Below are positions 9,991 to 23,308 of a DNA stretch of 64,000 bases, one piece after another. This DNA comes from Taxillus chinensis (Eukaryota > Streptophyta > Magnoliopsida > Santalales > Loranthaceae), in assembly GCA_023512835.1 (NCBI GenBank), contig CM042089.1:52261427-52325426 (forward strand), in the 5' to 3' direction. Position 1 is the first letter of the stretch. Every line of letters begins with the position of its first letter. The translations under genes were made by a program, and so were the position numbers. The notes beneath the pieces are model-generated. The model saw only the letters and a list, made by a program, of their open reading frames with translations, had not been told where the DNA came from and made no database searches.

Positions 9991-12854
9991 CTAGAATGGA
10001 TTACTATAAAGTAGTGCCTTTTGATGCAAAATTCCCCAAAATAGAGAAAAGAGAGAGATGTTGTACCATAGAGAATGCCCCTCCATAGTAGGGATATGTA
10101 GATGGAATAAACCTTTCATATTCATTGTGTCTGAAGGGTCGATCGAATCAGTAATTAACATTGTTCAAAGGGTATAAGAGAGCATGATATAGGTGACATG
10201 CATTTTGGCACGCATATGACTAAGTAACAAATTATCGCGCACCTAATTACCCTCCCTAGCTAGATGCCAACTTCGGATGTTTTCATATCAATAATTGATA
10301 CAGATTAGTAAAATAAACTAGATACAATAATGATATAAATAAAACCAGCATGCGGGTGTACTCATGCCTACTCCGTTTACATTCTTTACTAACTATTAAG
10401 TCCACAATAGCCATGTATTCAAAAAAATTAGTAAACCATACTTCACCTTCCAAGCTAGTCTACCATCACATGGGGATTGAACAAAACATAATTAACTTTC
10501 AAAGTGAGCCAAGACAATGAATATTCGAAGTTGCACACCACATTCTAACTTTTTAACTTGTCAAAAGAAACCAGATGTCAATTGTGAAAGCGAGACCAAC
10601 CACTTTGTTTAACCATGATAAGGTTTTGTACGCTAAAAGAAATAAATGAGAACACGAAGTACCTGTTTTGCAAGATTTAAGCTTGTATACCCAAGTCTCT
10701 GGTACTCAACCTTGAATTGGAAAACCCTATAAACATCTAGAACCTTAAATTTAGTAAAATACAGACCCTGCACAAATAGGATAGTATGAGTATAAAAAGC
10801 ATAACACAGAGATGATAGTAACATTTGATTTATAGCATGGAAACAATGTAATTAACTTCTTGTCAGTTTGTAAGGTTTTCAAAACGTAGGGGCTCATCAT
10901 GTAAAACTGTACTTGAACATCATCAGCCATATATGGTTCCCAGCTTGTTCCAGACCACTCATATATTTCAACAAAGTATTCCTTTAAATGAAGCCACATT
11001 AATAGTGATTAGTAGTGAGGACCTTTACTAACATAAATATATATTAGATTTCATAACAAAATATAAAGAAAATGTTACCAGGTCATCATTGATCCTATAC
11101 ATTGCAGGCTCATTTGAGTCTCCAACTTTGTTGTGTCTTACATTTTCAGCCTAATTATACCAAAACAAATCTCAGAAAGTTATTAATTAAGAGTTTAAAA
11201 CGATGCAAAGGGATCTCAAACTATTTAATCAATGCGTTCTCAAGACATTCATGGTATGAAGCCAACATAAGGACCCTCACCTTGAGATGACCTCTCTCAT
11301 ATATTAATTCTGATGCTAGCAAGTGTATAGTGGAAGCAAACACATTAAAAAAGAGTCCACTCACTTAATTGAGCTTACAACCTTCTGCACTCTTGATCGG
11401 AAAAACCTGAAACAACGAAGTTTCAGTAACATGAAACTACATACCGGTCACTGAACATACTAAGAGAGCCAGAGATCATGATATGAGCATTGTTTCTAGC
11501 CTGTAGGAAATAATAATTAACTATAGATATAGGCATTTGTAACTTTTGTTCACAAATTAAGAGGCACACATAATTTCTTTATTGCATGGGAAGTAATTTT
11601 CTGTGGTAAAAAAAAATAACATAAACCTGGAAGATAACCTATGCATCAAGGAAACTCAAAAGATCCTATCAAAGGAAAAAAACAAAAATAACAAGAATTT
11701 TTATTGCATGTAGTAGTATTAAAATGTTTAGAAGAGGTTATTAATGAAGAACTCAGCATAAAAGAGCCAATACTTCTGGTGGTTTTTTTCCATCTATAAA
11801 CCAAGGTAAGTCATAATACACCAAAATTTTCTAATACGCTGTTGCAAGCACACACGACCAAAGTAAAATCATAAAGAACATTATACAATTATAAGTATAG
11901 CATAAGAAATAAATAGAATTGAGTTTAAAATTGAGATACCTGCACAATTGAAACCAGAGAAATCGAAGATCCCGTAAGTGATGGGAGATTAGACAACTTC
12001 AACTTTGGATTGGCAGAATAAGCAGAAGGGGATGCAGAAAGAACTTTCAAGACCTGCAAATGATGAATACACATAAAATTAGCACTCCAAATGATCTCCA
12101 TGCCTGTATTACCAAAATAAACTTCAGAATGACAGTAGTTGAAATAACTTACTAAGCTATTAGCATGGTTTAATGAATGGTCTATCCCCTGGAACACTAC
12201 AGGCGCTTGTGGGTGGAAAGTGATAATACATGTTATAAGCATAACTATTATTCTGAAAATCACTACTCGAAGACATATACAAGAGACGATGGTAGCCCAA
12301 TAACTCGCATAATCTCATTAAGATAAGGCGATGTGGTACCATGAAAATATATTGATCATTTCAAAGAAAAAAAGGGGTCGGAAGACAGGGTAGTGAAAAT
12401 TTTCCACCCACCACAGGAAAAAAGAAAAGAAAGCTCAAACGATATATTTGTCGTAGTTAGATGGCTCAAAAAATCTCCCACTTCCACCACAAAAGGCATC
12501 CCAATATGAAATGTGTTATACCATATTTCATGTCAGAAATAACATCTGATGGCAACAGTTTGCAAAAAATATCAGTAAATTATAGAGAAAACAATACATC
12601 TTTTAGATTCAGGATGCAAACATGTTATTTTGATACTACGACTTATGATCCCACTACCATAGAATACAAAACAACATTTGTACAAAATTAAATAGAAAAA
12701 CAAAGATTGACCGTGTTGGTGGGACTTGCCTCAATTTTCTTGCTTTCTAAAGCCACATCGGAGATGGACAAAATCGTCACTAGCAATCAATGAGTGATCT
12801 CCCTCGTTGCTCGAAACAAAGATAGCTAGTGTGATCAACAACAACTGCAGGATT
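9991..12854 (-). pseudogene. OST48 / DDOST remnant (oligosaccharyltransferase 48 kDa subunit)
   Basis: OST48 is a membrane subunit of the ER oligosaccharyltransferase that transfers N-glycans. On the minus strand, exon-like blocks read in order: PAVVVDHTSY and LIASDDF (12854-12729); [17 protein letters not shown] (12205-12153); [19 protein letters not shown] (12053-11940); ARNNAHIMISGSLSMFSD (11500-11445); FFRSRVQKV (11406-11365); YERGHLK (11315-11281); [20 protein letters not shown] (11150-11079); [20 protein letters not shown] (10981-10857); [20 protein letters not shown] (10767-10663); [12 protein letters not shown] and YPYYGGAFS (10148-9991). Most introns keep GT-AG borders. The first roughly 130 residues are absent, the first visible block needs two frame changes, the YERGHLK exon is shortened, the last acceptor is lost, and the usual C-terminal membrane segment is unclear. 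Best read as a truncated, unprocessed pseudogene; sequence error may explain some of the breaks. Confidence 0.88.
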
Positions 12855-13173
12855 CTGTAAGCATAACAAAACTGATTTGTCAACAACTGTGATATGTTAT
12901 AATGTCAAAGTCGCAAACCTCGCCCCCATTTGATACTAAATCTTGGCACCCAAACCGATTGTATTCAATCCACACAATATGAAATAACTTTCATACCGAC
13001 TACAAGCACGAGAAAGAAACAACGTCGGTCTAGGAAACTAAACAGGTTACATTTGAGAAAAATTAAGGAAAAACAATATACGACAACCAAGTAATACAAT
13101 GCAATAATGCATGATACATTTGACAGCACCAAAAGAGATGAGAGTGAACACAAGGGTTACAAACTAGTGTAGA
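12855..13173. other. Upstream flank of the OST48 remnant
   Basis: I looked for the missing N-terminal OST48 exons here on the minus strand and found none. Confidence 0.4.
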
Positions 13174-13547
13174 ATTCTGCCAGTGGGAAATTTTGTCGAG
13201 CATGTGGAAAGGCACAGCCGAAGAGCATTCTCAAGCTCTCCCTCTGCGACCGATTCTCCATCTCCACCGCCGGCAGATCCAACATCACCCCGAAGCCTCA
13301 AAAGGCAAGACGCATCATAAAAGAAGAAGACGAAAAAGTGAATCCGTTTGACGACCTTAACAGCTCTTCGACAACCCTAGATGCTCCTTCACTGGTCCTC
13401 CACGAGCAGCCACCAACCAGCCATCCATATCTGGCGACCATCACCAAGTTTTTTTCGTCTCAAACATCGGGGGAATCCGTACGTGATCGGAGATCTCTCT
13501 CTTTTCCTATTTTGGCCTGGTGGGTATGCAGAGAGAAGGAAACATAG
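13174..13547 (+). other. Open frame of about 124 codons without ATG, unknown
   Basis: A plus-strand frame stays open from a stop at about 13172 to 13547 and includes KFCRACGKAQPKSILKLS and KEEDEKVNPFDDLNSSSTT. It is richer in GC than its flanks and looks coding-like, but I do not recognise it and there is no in-frame ATG near its start. It could be an exon of another gene, a transposon fragment, or chance. Confidence 0.25.
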
Positions 13548-14170
13548 AATTGTTTCTAGGGTTCGTCGATGAATGAGAGAGTGTGTGTACGTGGTGTCGT
13601 CGATGAATATGAGTGTGTATTTATTTTTGATTTTTTGGTATAGGCGTAAAAGAGGGATTAATTTGATGGCGTAACATTTACATTTTAATATAAATGTATC
13701 CTACCCAAGTTGCCGCCAGCTTAACTTCTAATATCTATGTATCATAATACTTTTTCAATAATACTATCCTTTGATGCGTAGGCTTAATTTCTTGTAGATA
13801 TGTAAATCGTAAGTAAGTCTAGTAATTAATTAATTAGTGTGTAATAAATTAAATAATATTAGTAATTAGATAAATTAAAAATTAATTTTTATAATTAATT
13901 TTTATATTTAAAATTTAGTAAATAATTATACTAATTTAAATAATTCGTAATTAGATTATGATAATTAAATTTAACCTTTAACTTTAAATTTAATAATTAG
14001 CGCGTGAGTAGTAATTAAGCCTATTAATTTATTAGCATGTGACAGATTAAAATAACATTTTGAGAACTAGATTAGATGTGATTTAAAAACAAAAAAAAAA
14101 GCAAAACAAAAAAAAAACAAAAAAAAAACAAAAAAACAAAAAAATAAAAATAAAAACAAATAGAAACCTC
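13548..14170. other. Very AT-rich spacer, poly-A/CA tract at its end
   Basis: Dense taattaatt/aaattaatt runs at 13820-13990 and an A-rich caaaaaaa tract at 14088-14160. No gene. Confidence 0.6.
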
Positions 14171-14177
14171 CTCCTCA

Positions 14178-14345
14178 TAAGATAAAACTGAAAAGGCGTT
14201 TGTAAGGGTGCTAAAACCTTCCCGACACATAACCAACTCTCGAATCCATTTCCATGTAACACGGACCACATCTTAACTACTCAAGATAGAGGATATCTAA
14301 CTGCTCCAAAAACAGTTGGTGGTGACTCAGTATATTTTATCATTT
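14178..14345 (+). mobile_element. Fragment resembling a Tat/Ogre-type gypsy leader or 3' region
   Basis: The order aaggcgtttgtaagggtgct, aaaaccttcccgacac, gtaac/ccaactctcgaat and ttggtggtgactca resembles the sequence seen beside Tat/Ogre or Athila gypsy coding regions in plants (ggtgctaataccttcc, accgactcccgaac, ggtggcgactc). This is from memory of those elements; no LTR ends are seen. Confidence 0.4.
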
Positions 14346-14789
14346 GAGTTCGGCCCATTTAAAAACGAGTGATAACATGATGATTAGTGTGTTAGACATG
14401 CTTATTAAACAAGGTAATGGACCAATAATTGAGTATTGCACTGAAAATTAAAATGCCTTGGTTAGGATAGGTCAATGGCCAAACATTTGATTGCTTTGTC
14501 AATTTGTACGAAAGGGTAGAATTATAGAGATGCATGGGTGATGTTCAAAGATGATGATCATGTTGTGATGAGGATATGGGGTGTGGGTGCTATTAGTAAT
14601 TTAGGATACACTTTCATGTAGTTAGGATACCTTCGTGGGACCTCTTTTGTTATGTTATGAGTCATGTTGATGGTTTAGCCTTTGTGTTGTTAGGTTATGC
14701 TTATAGGTCTTTTTTCATCATGTGCACTTTGTTATAAATTATGTTATCAAAGTTTTCAAGAATAGTTAGAAGTTTGCGGGGGTGGAGGG

Positions 14790-14852
14790 AGCGGTTTAGG
14801 GTTTAGGGTTTATGGTTTAGGATGTAGGGTATAGGATTTAGGGTTTGGGGGG
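14790..14852 (+). repeat. Degenerate interstitial telomere-like tract (TTTAGGG)
   Basis: Two perfect and several degenerate copies of the plant telomere unit: ggtttagggtttagggttta, then variants (gtagggtatagg, tttagggtttgggg). Confidence 0.65.
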
Positions 14853-16171
14853 AGGGTGTTGAGTGGTGAATTTATATACTCATAAATCAATTTTTTATAA
14901 TCACAAAAAAAAACTTTATAACTACAAAGCTCTTAGCTTCAACTGAGAGTTTGCATTTCTTTTAACTCTTGATGTGAACAACTAATATACCAATGTTAGA
15001 ACGAACTCGATTACCTTACTCAATACCAACCTGTAGACATCATACTTAATACCAACTAGTAGGACTTGAAATAATTCTCCTTTTAGATCAACTAGATAGT
15101 GGTGAATGATTTTTTTTTTTTAATTCACAACATCACACAAACAACAAAAAGTAAATACATAATGAAATTCCACACGTGGTTTAGTTAATGACTTACACCC
15201 CAGATTGTAAAACTCCAATTTTTGCCAAGTCAATATACTATAATAGAACTAACTATTAAAAATATATAATCTTTAACACTTATTGATCTCTCCTCTGTTT
15301 TCACTCCATACATCAAATACAATATAAAAATGTCACTTGCTGCGTATATTCTTGTTGCATCTACTTCAGTCTCTTTTGATTACCAATAACACTAGCTATC
15401 TCTTTTGGAGAAATTTTGGTTTATGCTTAGGTTTTCTTTCAATATGTTCCAACTCTATTTGTTCCAACACTAGAATAGAGAGACATCGCTTTCCTTTTAT
15501 ACAACTTTCTTGTCTTCCTAATTGTCTTATCCTTATATTAGGATTTGTTGCACCCATCATTAATGAGCTAACAACTTCGTATTTTTTACTAAGATAAGAA
15601 CTCATAGACAACAGCTTTGCCTTTATACCATTGATCTCGTTTGAGTATTTTTCAACAGTTAATCTTTCAATTATCCACATTTTTTTCTAGATAAGTGGTT
15701 TTTAAACAATGCTGGTAGGAGGGCTACGACTGCTTCTGCGTGGAGGATTGCTACAGTTTGAATGAGCAGAGACAACCGCAAGGTGACAGCGCAACATTGG
15801 TCTCATCAGACAGGGGAGTTACGCTGGTGAAAGAAGTAGCTACGGTTAATGTAGGGGTTGAACTTGAGTCCCCGTCGCATGTGGAATAGATGGGTTACTG
15901 TGCTATCAACGTCCCCGTGAGGGATGGGTATCAATGTCAACCCGACCGAAGTAGCGAAGGTTCATTACGAACCACGCCATCATACCGGGCAAAAATACAC
16001 CCTCTTCTAAGGATTCTTGTAATTGCAAGTTCAGTTGATCTTTTGATAAGCGTGTGTCTAATATCAGGATGAGGGAAAGCAAATCAAAGTAATTGCACCA
16101 TCACGGCTTTCTCTCATGGTAAATTTATGGCATCCAACTGAAAACGAAAGAATAATGAATCAACAGAACAA
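14853..16171. other. Unassigned intergenic stretch
   Basis: A minus-strand frame at 15680-15396 (94 codons, starting MWIIERLTVEKYSNEING) is lysine- and leucine-rich and may be a coiled-coil fragment, but I do not recognise it. The segment 15700-16070 is higher in GC than its flanks and looks like an unidentified repeat. Nothing else can be supported. Confidence 0.35.
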
Positions 16172-16277
16172 TACAAACAAACCTACAGGAAGCAGATAAT
16201 TCGGATTGGGGCAGTTGCAACCTAAATCAACATCAAACACTTACAAACAAACCTACAGGAAGCAGATAATTCGGATT
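16172..16277. repeat. 36 bp direct repeat, 70 bp period
   Basis: tacaaacaaacctacaggaa and the following agcagataattcggatt occur at 16172-16207 and again at 16242-16277 without a mismatch. A recent local duplication just downstream of the CSN7 stop codon. Confidence 0.9.
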
Positions 16278-18071
16278 CCAATGTTTATGTAAAAGCCATT
16301 TTCTTCTAACCTCTAACGCAATAAACTAAATTCCAGATTGCTATCTAGAATGTTAATTGAGTACAAGACAAGCTAAACACCGCAAGATCTTCAAACAGGC
16401 GAACAGGGCATGGACAAAAGGCATGCAAATTCCATTGTCTAACGTTTTTCCTTTTATCTTTTTATCTTCAGCCTTGCTTAAGAAATCGGCTGCCGTCTCC
16501 TGCATTTTCAAAAACTATGTTATTAAAAATATTTAAAAAAAAAAACAAAAACAAAAACAGAAGGCAAGATTAAACTGAAAGATCTAAGAGGTCGATTTCT
16601 CCAAGGAATTGTCCTTCATTAATTCAATAGATTACGCCATTTGTTATTTCATCTATCATCATCATCATCTACAAAACCAGTATGGATTTCAAACCATAAG
16701 TAATGCCAAACTCCAACCAAATTAAATGCATCTCAGATTTGATATTCACCAGAAGAGCACATATCTCACAGATAGCATTTACAGATGTCATGCCCAATCA
16801 AGGCCCCAGGAATGTAGATAAATATAGGCCTACTATATTTAGCTGTAGCTCATTACCTTTTGGGTCGACTTCGATCTCCCTCATAGTCCATCACTCCACC
16901 AGGTTCAGAGTAGATCTCGTGCACTCGAAAGTCAACATCGGCCTGTTGACAGTGTGTGACTTCTGCCACAATGTAAGTAAGACAAATAGACAAATATATC
17001 CCAGTCGTGTTGCAGAAAATATATCCCACCACCCCCAATGTCCTGATAACCCTATTTCCTACGCAAATTTTATAAACAGAAGAAAGAGACAATATAGGAA
17101 AAAGTGAAATCAACAGACCTTGAGTGAGAGTGACTTCTTTACTTCATCCACTTTGTCTTCAAGATCCTTCTGGTGCTTCTTGTCCAATTCATTCATAGTA
17201 TCTGCCCACTTAATCTTCTCTTGAATTGATATAAGCAAATTGTCGGATGTAGACAACCTAAATTTCCGTGAATATAATGAAACTGAATAAACAATTCTGA
17301 AGCTATCACAGAAAATTTGTAAATCAAGTATGAAAATTTAACACAACTATATAAATGAAAGCAATATTCTTGAATAAACAATTCTGAAGTTATCACGCAG
17401 AAAATGTGTAAATCAAGCATGAAAATTTAACAGAACTATATAAATGAAAAGATAGTAAAACTACAGGTAGGTAAAAATAATTGCCATTTCCAGTAGAATA
17501 GAAGGACTGCATAGGGATAAGTCAATATTTGGCAATAAATTCACAAGTATGGGAAATTTCAGAGTAATGTATCCCACTAAAATGTAATGAAAAACAAGTT
17601 GGTCAGTTTCCTTAATACCAACAACCCTAACAGAAAATCATGCCAGTCCAGTGACATGCATCCAAGTCAGTAAATCCAACTGGATTATGGCCAATGTAAG
17701 TCATAGATAATTTAAAAATAAGTCTCAGTAAATTTTAAGAAATAAAGTAGCAGTAAAAGAGATACTCTACTTAAATCGACCAGAGTACCCTAATAGCTAC
17801 ACTTTAATACTATTTGCCAGCATAGTCATTGGGGATATGATCTAATGTTTAACCAGTGAAGATGGCAAGTGTTCGGATTTGAGATTGCCCAAAGAAAAAA
17901 AACTGACCCCACAACCTAAAGCTGTAAAGAACTCCCAAGTTGTGTATGCATGCTGCAAAGTTATCAAATTGACTTGTAAATTGCTTTCCTATATCCTTAA
18001 TTTCTTTTCATTGCTACTTTGTACAAAATATATATGGGTTGCATGCGTGGGTGAATTTAATAAGATGACAG

Positions 18072-19112
18072 CATGGTTTGAAGTTGTGGTCACGGATAAC
18101 TTGTTATATTTTGGACAAGATATAATTTTAGGCATGGAATAATATTTAATTTAAAAAATAAAATTATAAAAAAATCATAAAAAAACAAACCATCACGATT
18201 AAACAAACAAAACAAATTATTTGAATTGCATACTATGACTTGAAAAAAAAAATAGGAATAGTGTTGTAGCATTAAAATAAATATATTATTATATTTATAT
18301 TTTATATGATTTATAATTTATTAAAATAAAATTCTAATAGTCACAAAAAAATCTATAATCATTGATAAAATTAATTTCTATGTTTATAATAGTCTTTATC
18401 AAATTAATATTATATTTTTAGAAAAAATACAGCAACGAGAAAATAAGTATAGGTATAATATTTATTTATTTCATTTACAATTGCAATAGGTTTAAAAAAA
18501 AACAAAGTATTATTGGAAAACAATCATAGCAAAAACTATTTAAAGAAAATAAAATAAACTTATAAGCAAGCTAATAAACATAAATAATAATAAAATAGGA
18601 AAACTAAATAAACCTAACTGACAAACTAAATAAATCTCGTCGGCATCGGCATAACATATCAAGCTCGGTGTGGCGTAGCGGAAGAAAAAGGAAAAAGAAA
18701 AAGGAACCCGACAATCAGCGAACGACACAACGTGAACAAGAGAAGAAAAATAGGGAGAAAAAATGAGACAAATGCAACAACGCTAGAGATTGGTAGCAAC
18801 ACACGACGCAAGGGCTTATCGGTAGAGACACCACGACAATCGATAGTGGCAATCGGTAGCATGGAGTGTGAGAGCAATCGACTAAGAAGAATATGAAGAA
18901 AAAACGTGGAGCAAAAAAAAGAAAATTGCACGATGCACCTCAACAACCCAACAATTTTGATAGAGATCTCGTCCTGAAGGAGACGCATCATCGATTTCTC
19001 AATCGACTCGGTGAGTCTCGGTCGAGATTTCGGCCGAGATTGATGGAATACATGAAAAATGTATGACGACTCATCTGAGACATCTCAGATTAGTCCGATA
19101 CTTCAAACCATG
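18072..19112. mobile_element. Non-autonomous hAT-like element in a CSN7 intron, 1041 bp
   Basis: The left end catggtttgaagt and right end acttcaaaccatg are exact inverted repeats. Flanks gatgacag (18064-18071) and gatggcag (19113-19120) match at 7 of 8 bases, the 8 bp duplication expected of hAT. The right part has repeated cggtcgagatttcggccgag sequence. No transposase. Confidence 0.8.
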
Positions 19113-21024
19113 GATGGCAGGAAAGCGGCAAAATTAGTTGACTTTATGCACCTAGACCAACGAAGCTTCTCTTTAGTTAATGACTTCTTACTAATAATTA
19201 CAAAAACATCATACTTTACATGGTAAACTATTTTAGCACCCCAAATCATATTATAAAGTATCAAAATACAATTTAATAGCCAAAGCCAATATATTTGGTG
19301 GTTTCAAGCCGATTATAGGTAATATCACCCTAATTTGTAGTAGTATAAAATGTTTTTTCTCACCATTATTTGACAATTGCAAAATTTTATGCCAATTAAT
19401 CCTACAAACCATAAATCCATTTTTTATTTCATTTTTAAGTCATATTAACTGTCAAAACAGCAATAGTTAGCATATATAATTTCAGTCTATGATCCCATTC
19501 GTCAACTAATATCAATTATTAAGTAGCTTACATAATTCTGCTAATGATCCCATCAGTTTCCCATAATAAAGCTGAGAAACTCCATTAGTACATTATACTA
19601 GTAATAAAAAATTTTATAAGAAAAAGATTTTATTAGAAAAACAAGCATACAAGAAGTGCACTAGGGACCAAAATACGCCTCTACTCCAGCAACAAAAAAA
19701 AACCACTCAGAACAAGCAACCAACTACATCAAAAATGCAGAACCAACAAAAGTTTGAATTTTTCTCTGCACTATACAAAATTTCATTGTAAATTACCACA
19801 AATCGCATTTTTTCACCAGCCAGGAATCTTAAAACCCAGAGGGTAAGCATGATCTTGAAATTAATATCTATTATTTTCACCAATTTTTAATTTATATTTT
19901 AATCATTTTTTCAAAAGTAGAAAATTAAACCTTCACATAACATGTGACTCCAAAAATTGAGATAACAAAACATATGTAATTAAAATTGTTAGTAGACGGC
20001 TTAAAATGTGACTCCAAATTTCCTATTTTTATTCTCTTAAAAACAAAAAAGTCAGTATTGTTATGTGGAGTAGCAGCATCATAACAGGTAAATATAATAT
20101 TCTTAAAAATTGGCTAAGGTGAACAACAAAAATTCACATTCATATATATGCTCTATTGCAGCTACAAGGGCCACTAACATACTAGCCAAAGCCACTTTTA
20201 AAACAAAATACACCAAAGTGAAACTTTAATCAACATAAAAAATTAAACCACTTATTAGTGCCACAAGGATTTTTTTTCCAAAATTTAGTGCCACAAGAAA
20301 TATTACCAGTTCGACAATGTCTGTATCATATTCCCTAGTTGTCCAGGTCTCAGATCCCCTCCCAGCTGCAAATTGAACCTAAAACCAGCAATTAGCAAGC
20401 ATAATAAGCCTCAGAATGCTGATATTGATATAGTAATATCTCTCAAGATCAACCAAGCAGTGGACCATAAGTTCAAACCTCAAAGCATCGTTGCGACTGA
20501 TCCAACTTTCCCCTAACTATTCCCTACAAAATCCAGGAAAAAAATTCAGCCTGTATCATGCACAAGAGATTATTTTGAATATAAAGTAAATTTTCTGTGC
20601 ATTACAGCAACTAGGGGGTTCCCAATCCCAATATAGCAATAGATAAATTCATTTTGAATGAGGCATAACATGGATAAACATAAACTTGGAAAGATAAAAT
20701 GGTATTCAAAAATCCTTGTTTAAAAAGAGAATTTAAAATAGAATTAGGTCAGCTCCTCATTTAATTATGCAGGAAACAAATCTGAATATCATAGGCACTG
20801 AAATCAGAGAATGGGAATCCAGTTGGAACAATACCTACCACATACATGCACTCATTGATCAGGAAATCTTCAAGTTGTCGTACATTAGTAACATCTAACT
20901 CCTCCATGAGTAGGCTGTAGGGAAGCACCTGTCAATACCAATAACAAAGTTGAACAGAGAAAAATTACTAAATAGGAGCAAACAAGATTTCAGAAATTGG
21001 TCCTGAGCCCAAATTTTGTTGCAA

Positions 21025-21300
21025 CTCAAAAAAAACTGTACAATCATGTTTCTTTAAGCATGAGTAACTCAAGATTTTACACCATCTAAACTAGAAAAAC
21101 CAATATTGATATGAAATAAAGCACTGATCTACTCTTTTCCGGAATAATATCCAGTTCCATTGAAAAAATGAAGCCCATAGAAAGGATAATTGTGTTCCCT
21201 TTTCGTGAGAATGAAACTGTGATCCCATGCATTTGTGTGAACAAGAAAAATTCAATAAATAAAGGATTTTTGAGAGAGTTATTTTGTTGTAAGTTGTAAC
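21025..21300. repeat. Tandem duplication, first (intact) copy
   Basis: About 275 bp, directly repeated from 21301. The second copy is split at 21477/26448 by the copia element and resumes with tgtgagaataaaaccgtgac, so this copy shows the sequence before insertion. Confidence 0.85.
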
Positions 21301-21477
21301 TCAAAAAAACTGTATAACCATGTTTCTTTAAGCATGATTAACTCAAGATTTTACACCATCTAAACTAAAAACAACAATATAAATAAAAAATAAAGCACTG
21401 ATCCACTCTTTTACGGAATAATATCCAGTTCCATTGCAAAAATGAAGCCCATAGAAAGGATAATTGTGTTCCCTTTT

Positions 21478-21717
21478 TGTAGAATGATTTGAGAATTTTC
21501 TTCTATATCTTCACGTACAATATACAACCTAATATAGACATATGGGCTGGCATACCAGTCCACAGAAAGAGGTGCATTCATTCCTGTAATTAAGGAATCT
21601 CACCAAAATAGAAAACTAACAATCCTAATAAGGAAAAAAAAAAAAACTGTCAAAACATTATTCTAGGACAGCAAATGATCCTCTAACTAATTACACAAGA
21701 GTCAGCTATTTCCAACA
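21478..21717 (-). repeat. 3' LTR of the intronic copia
   Basis: On the minus strand starts TGTTGGAAATAGC and ends CATTCTACA. Retains CAG at two places where the other LTR has CG-containing sequence. Confidence 0.9.
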
Positions 21718-21724
21718 CTCCCCC

Positions 21725-22292
21725 TCAAGCTGGATTGTATATATTATACAAACCAAGCTTGAAATTCAATTCATCAAAGCTGACCCTTGGAAGTACTTTG
21801 GTGAGAATGTCAGCAATCCGAAGTTTTGTTGGAACATAGCTTAGTTGCACAATCCCGTTGTTGACCTTCTCTCGAGATGAAGTGTCGATCAATCTCGATG
21901 TGTTTGGCTTGTCATGATGCACGCGGATTTTTGCTATGCTGATTGCTACTTGACAATCACTCAACATCTTGATTGTATCTCGTGTTTCAACCTTAAGTTC
22001 CCTTAATAGTCTTCGAAGCCACATTCCTTCACATATTCCGAGAGCAAGAGCATGATATTTCGATTCGCACCGCTACGAGAGACCACCGCTTGCTTTTTAC
22101 TTCTCCACGTGACGAGATTTCCCCGGACATATGAATACATCGTGGTTGATCTTCGATCGTTAGTTCTCCCGCCCGGTTAGCATCCGTGTATATCTCTACC
22201 TCACGAGTTTCGGATTTTTTGAAGAACAAACCAAGTCCTGGGGTCATCTTCAAATATCTCAAGATTGTGAACTGCTTCGAGATTGTCCTCAT
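21725..22292 (-). pseudogene. RNase H region of the intronic copia
   Basis: Two frames together show IYTDANRAGE, LSDCQVAISIAK, REKVNNGIVQLSYVPTKL and IADILTKVLPRVSFDELNFK, the end of a copia RNase H. The final residues GLYNIYNPA run into the purine tract before the 3' LTR. A frameshift near 22025 separates the halves. Confidence 0.85.
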
Positions 22293-22499
22293 TGGGATCG
22301 TTCATGTGTTAGCTTACTATACCTTTTGTTGAATAGGCGATGTCGGGTCTAGTATGTGATAGGTATATGAGTTTTCCACAAGTCTCGATATCTTCCTTTG
22401 TCTATCGGATTACTTTCTTCATTTCTGTTTGGTCTTTGGTTAGGATTCATAGCGGTGTCGCGGGCTTACACCCAAGGAAGCCGATTTCACTCAACGAGT

Positions 22500-23308
22500 C
22501 TAGTATGTATCTCCACCGAGATAACACAATTCCCTCCTTTGACCGAGCGACCTCCATTCCCAAAAAGTATCTAAGAGCCCCGAGATCCTTGATCTCAAAT
22601 TCGTTGCAAGCATCTTCTTGAGTCTATCGATCTCGTCTAAGTCATCACCTGTTAAGATGATATCATCTACATACACTATGAGAATAGTTGCCTTACCTCC
22701 AGGAGTGGATTTAATAAATAGTGTATGATCACTGACATTGATGGTATCCATTTGTAATTACGGTCTTAGCAAACCTGTCAAACCACGCCCGAGGAGATTA
22801 AGCTGCCGTGCAAAAGATTTCTTCGGCTTACACACCAATCTGCTTGGAACTGTTCTCAAAGCCGAGGTATCATCATGTAGACTTCTTCTTCAAGGTTCCC
22901 ATTCAAGAAGGCATTTTGACATCAAGTTGGAATAGAGGCCAATTTAGGTTTACTGCCAAAGACAATAGGACTAACCGTATTGAGCTTGGCAACCGGTGCA
23001 AAGTTTCTTGATAGTCTATTCCATATGATTGAGTGAAGCCCTTGCCACAAGTCCGGCCTTGAATCTCTCAACACTTCCATCGCCTTTGTATTTAACGGTG
23101 AATATCCACTTGCACCATACGAGTTTTTCCCATGAGGTAATTCGGTGAGCATCCACGTGTGATTGACTTCAGGGCCCCCGATTTCTTCCTCAGCAGCTGC
23201 GTTTTCATTCCGGATCCTTCGTAGCATCTTGGATGGAGTTAGGTATCTGCACACTATTAAGATTGGACACAAACGCCTGTAAGGTGGGAGCAACTTTCCA
23301 TATGCCAC
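22500..23308 (-). pseudogene. Reverse transcriptase of the intronic copia
   Basis: The downstream piece (22751-22500) holds TILIVYVDDIILTGDDLDEI with the catalytic Asp pair. The upstream piece (23308-22922) contains a segment ending FAPVAKLNTVSPIVFG. Between them the expected EVYMEQPPGF-type region is scrambled by frameshifts, with CG-rich changes. Confidence 0.82.

Noticed and set aside
15890..16072. 60-codon frame MGYCAINVPVRDG
   Set aside because: Short, no recognised motif, inside an unassigned repeat-like stretch.
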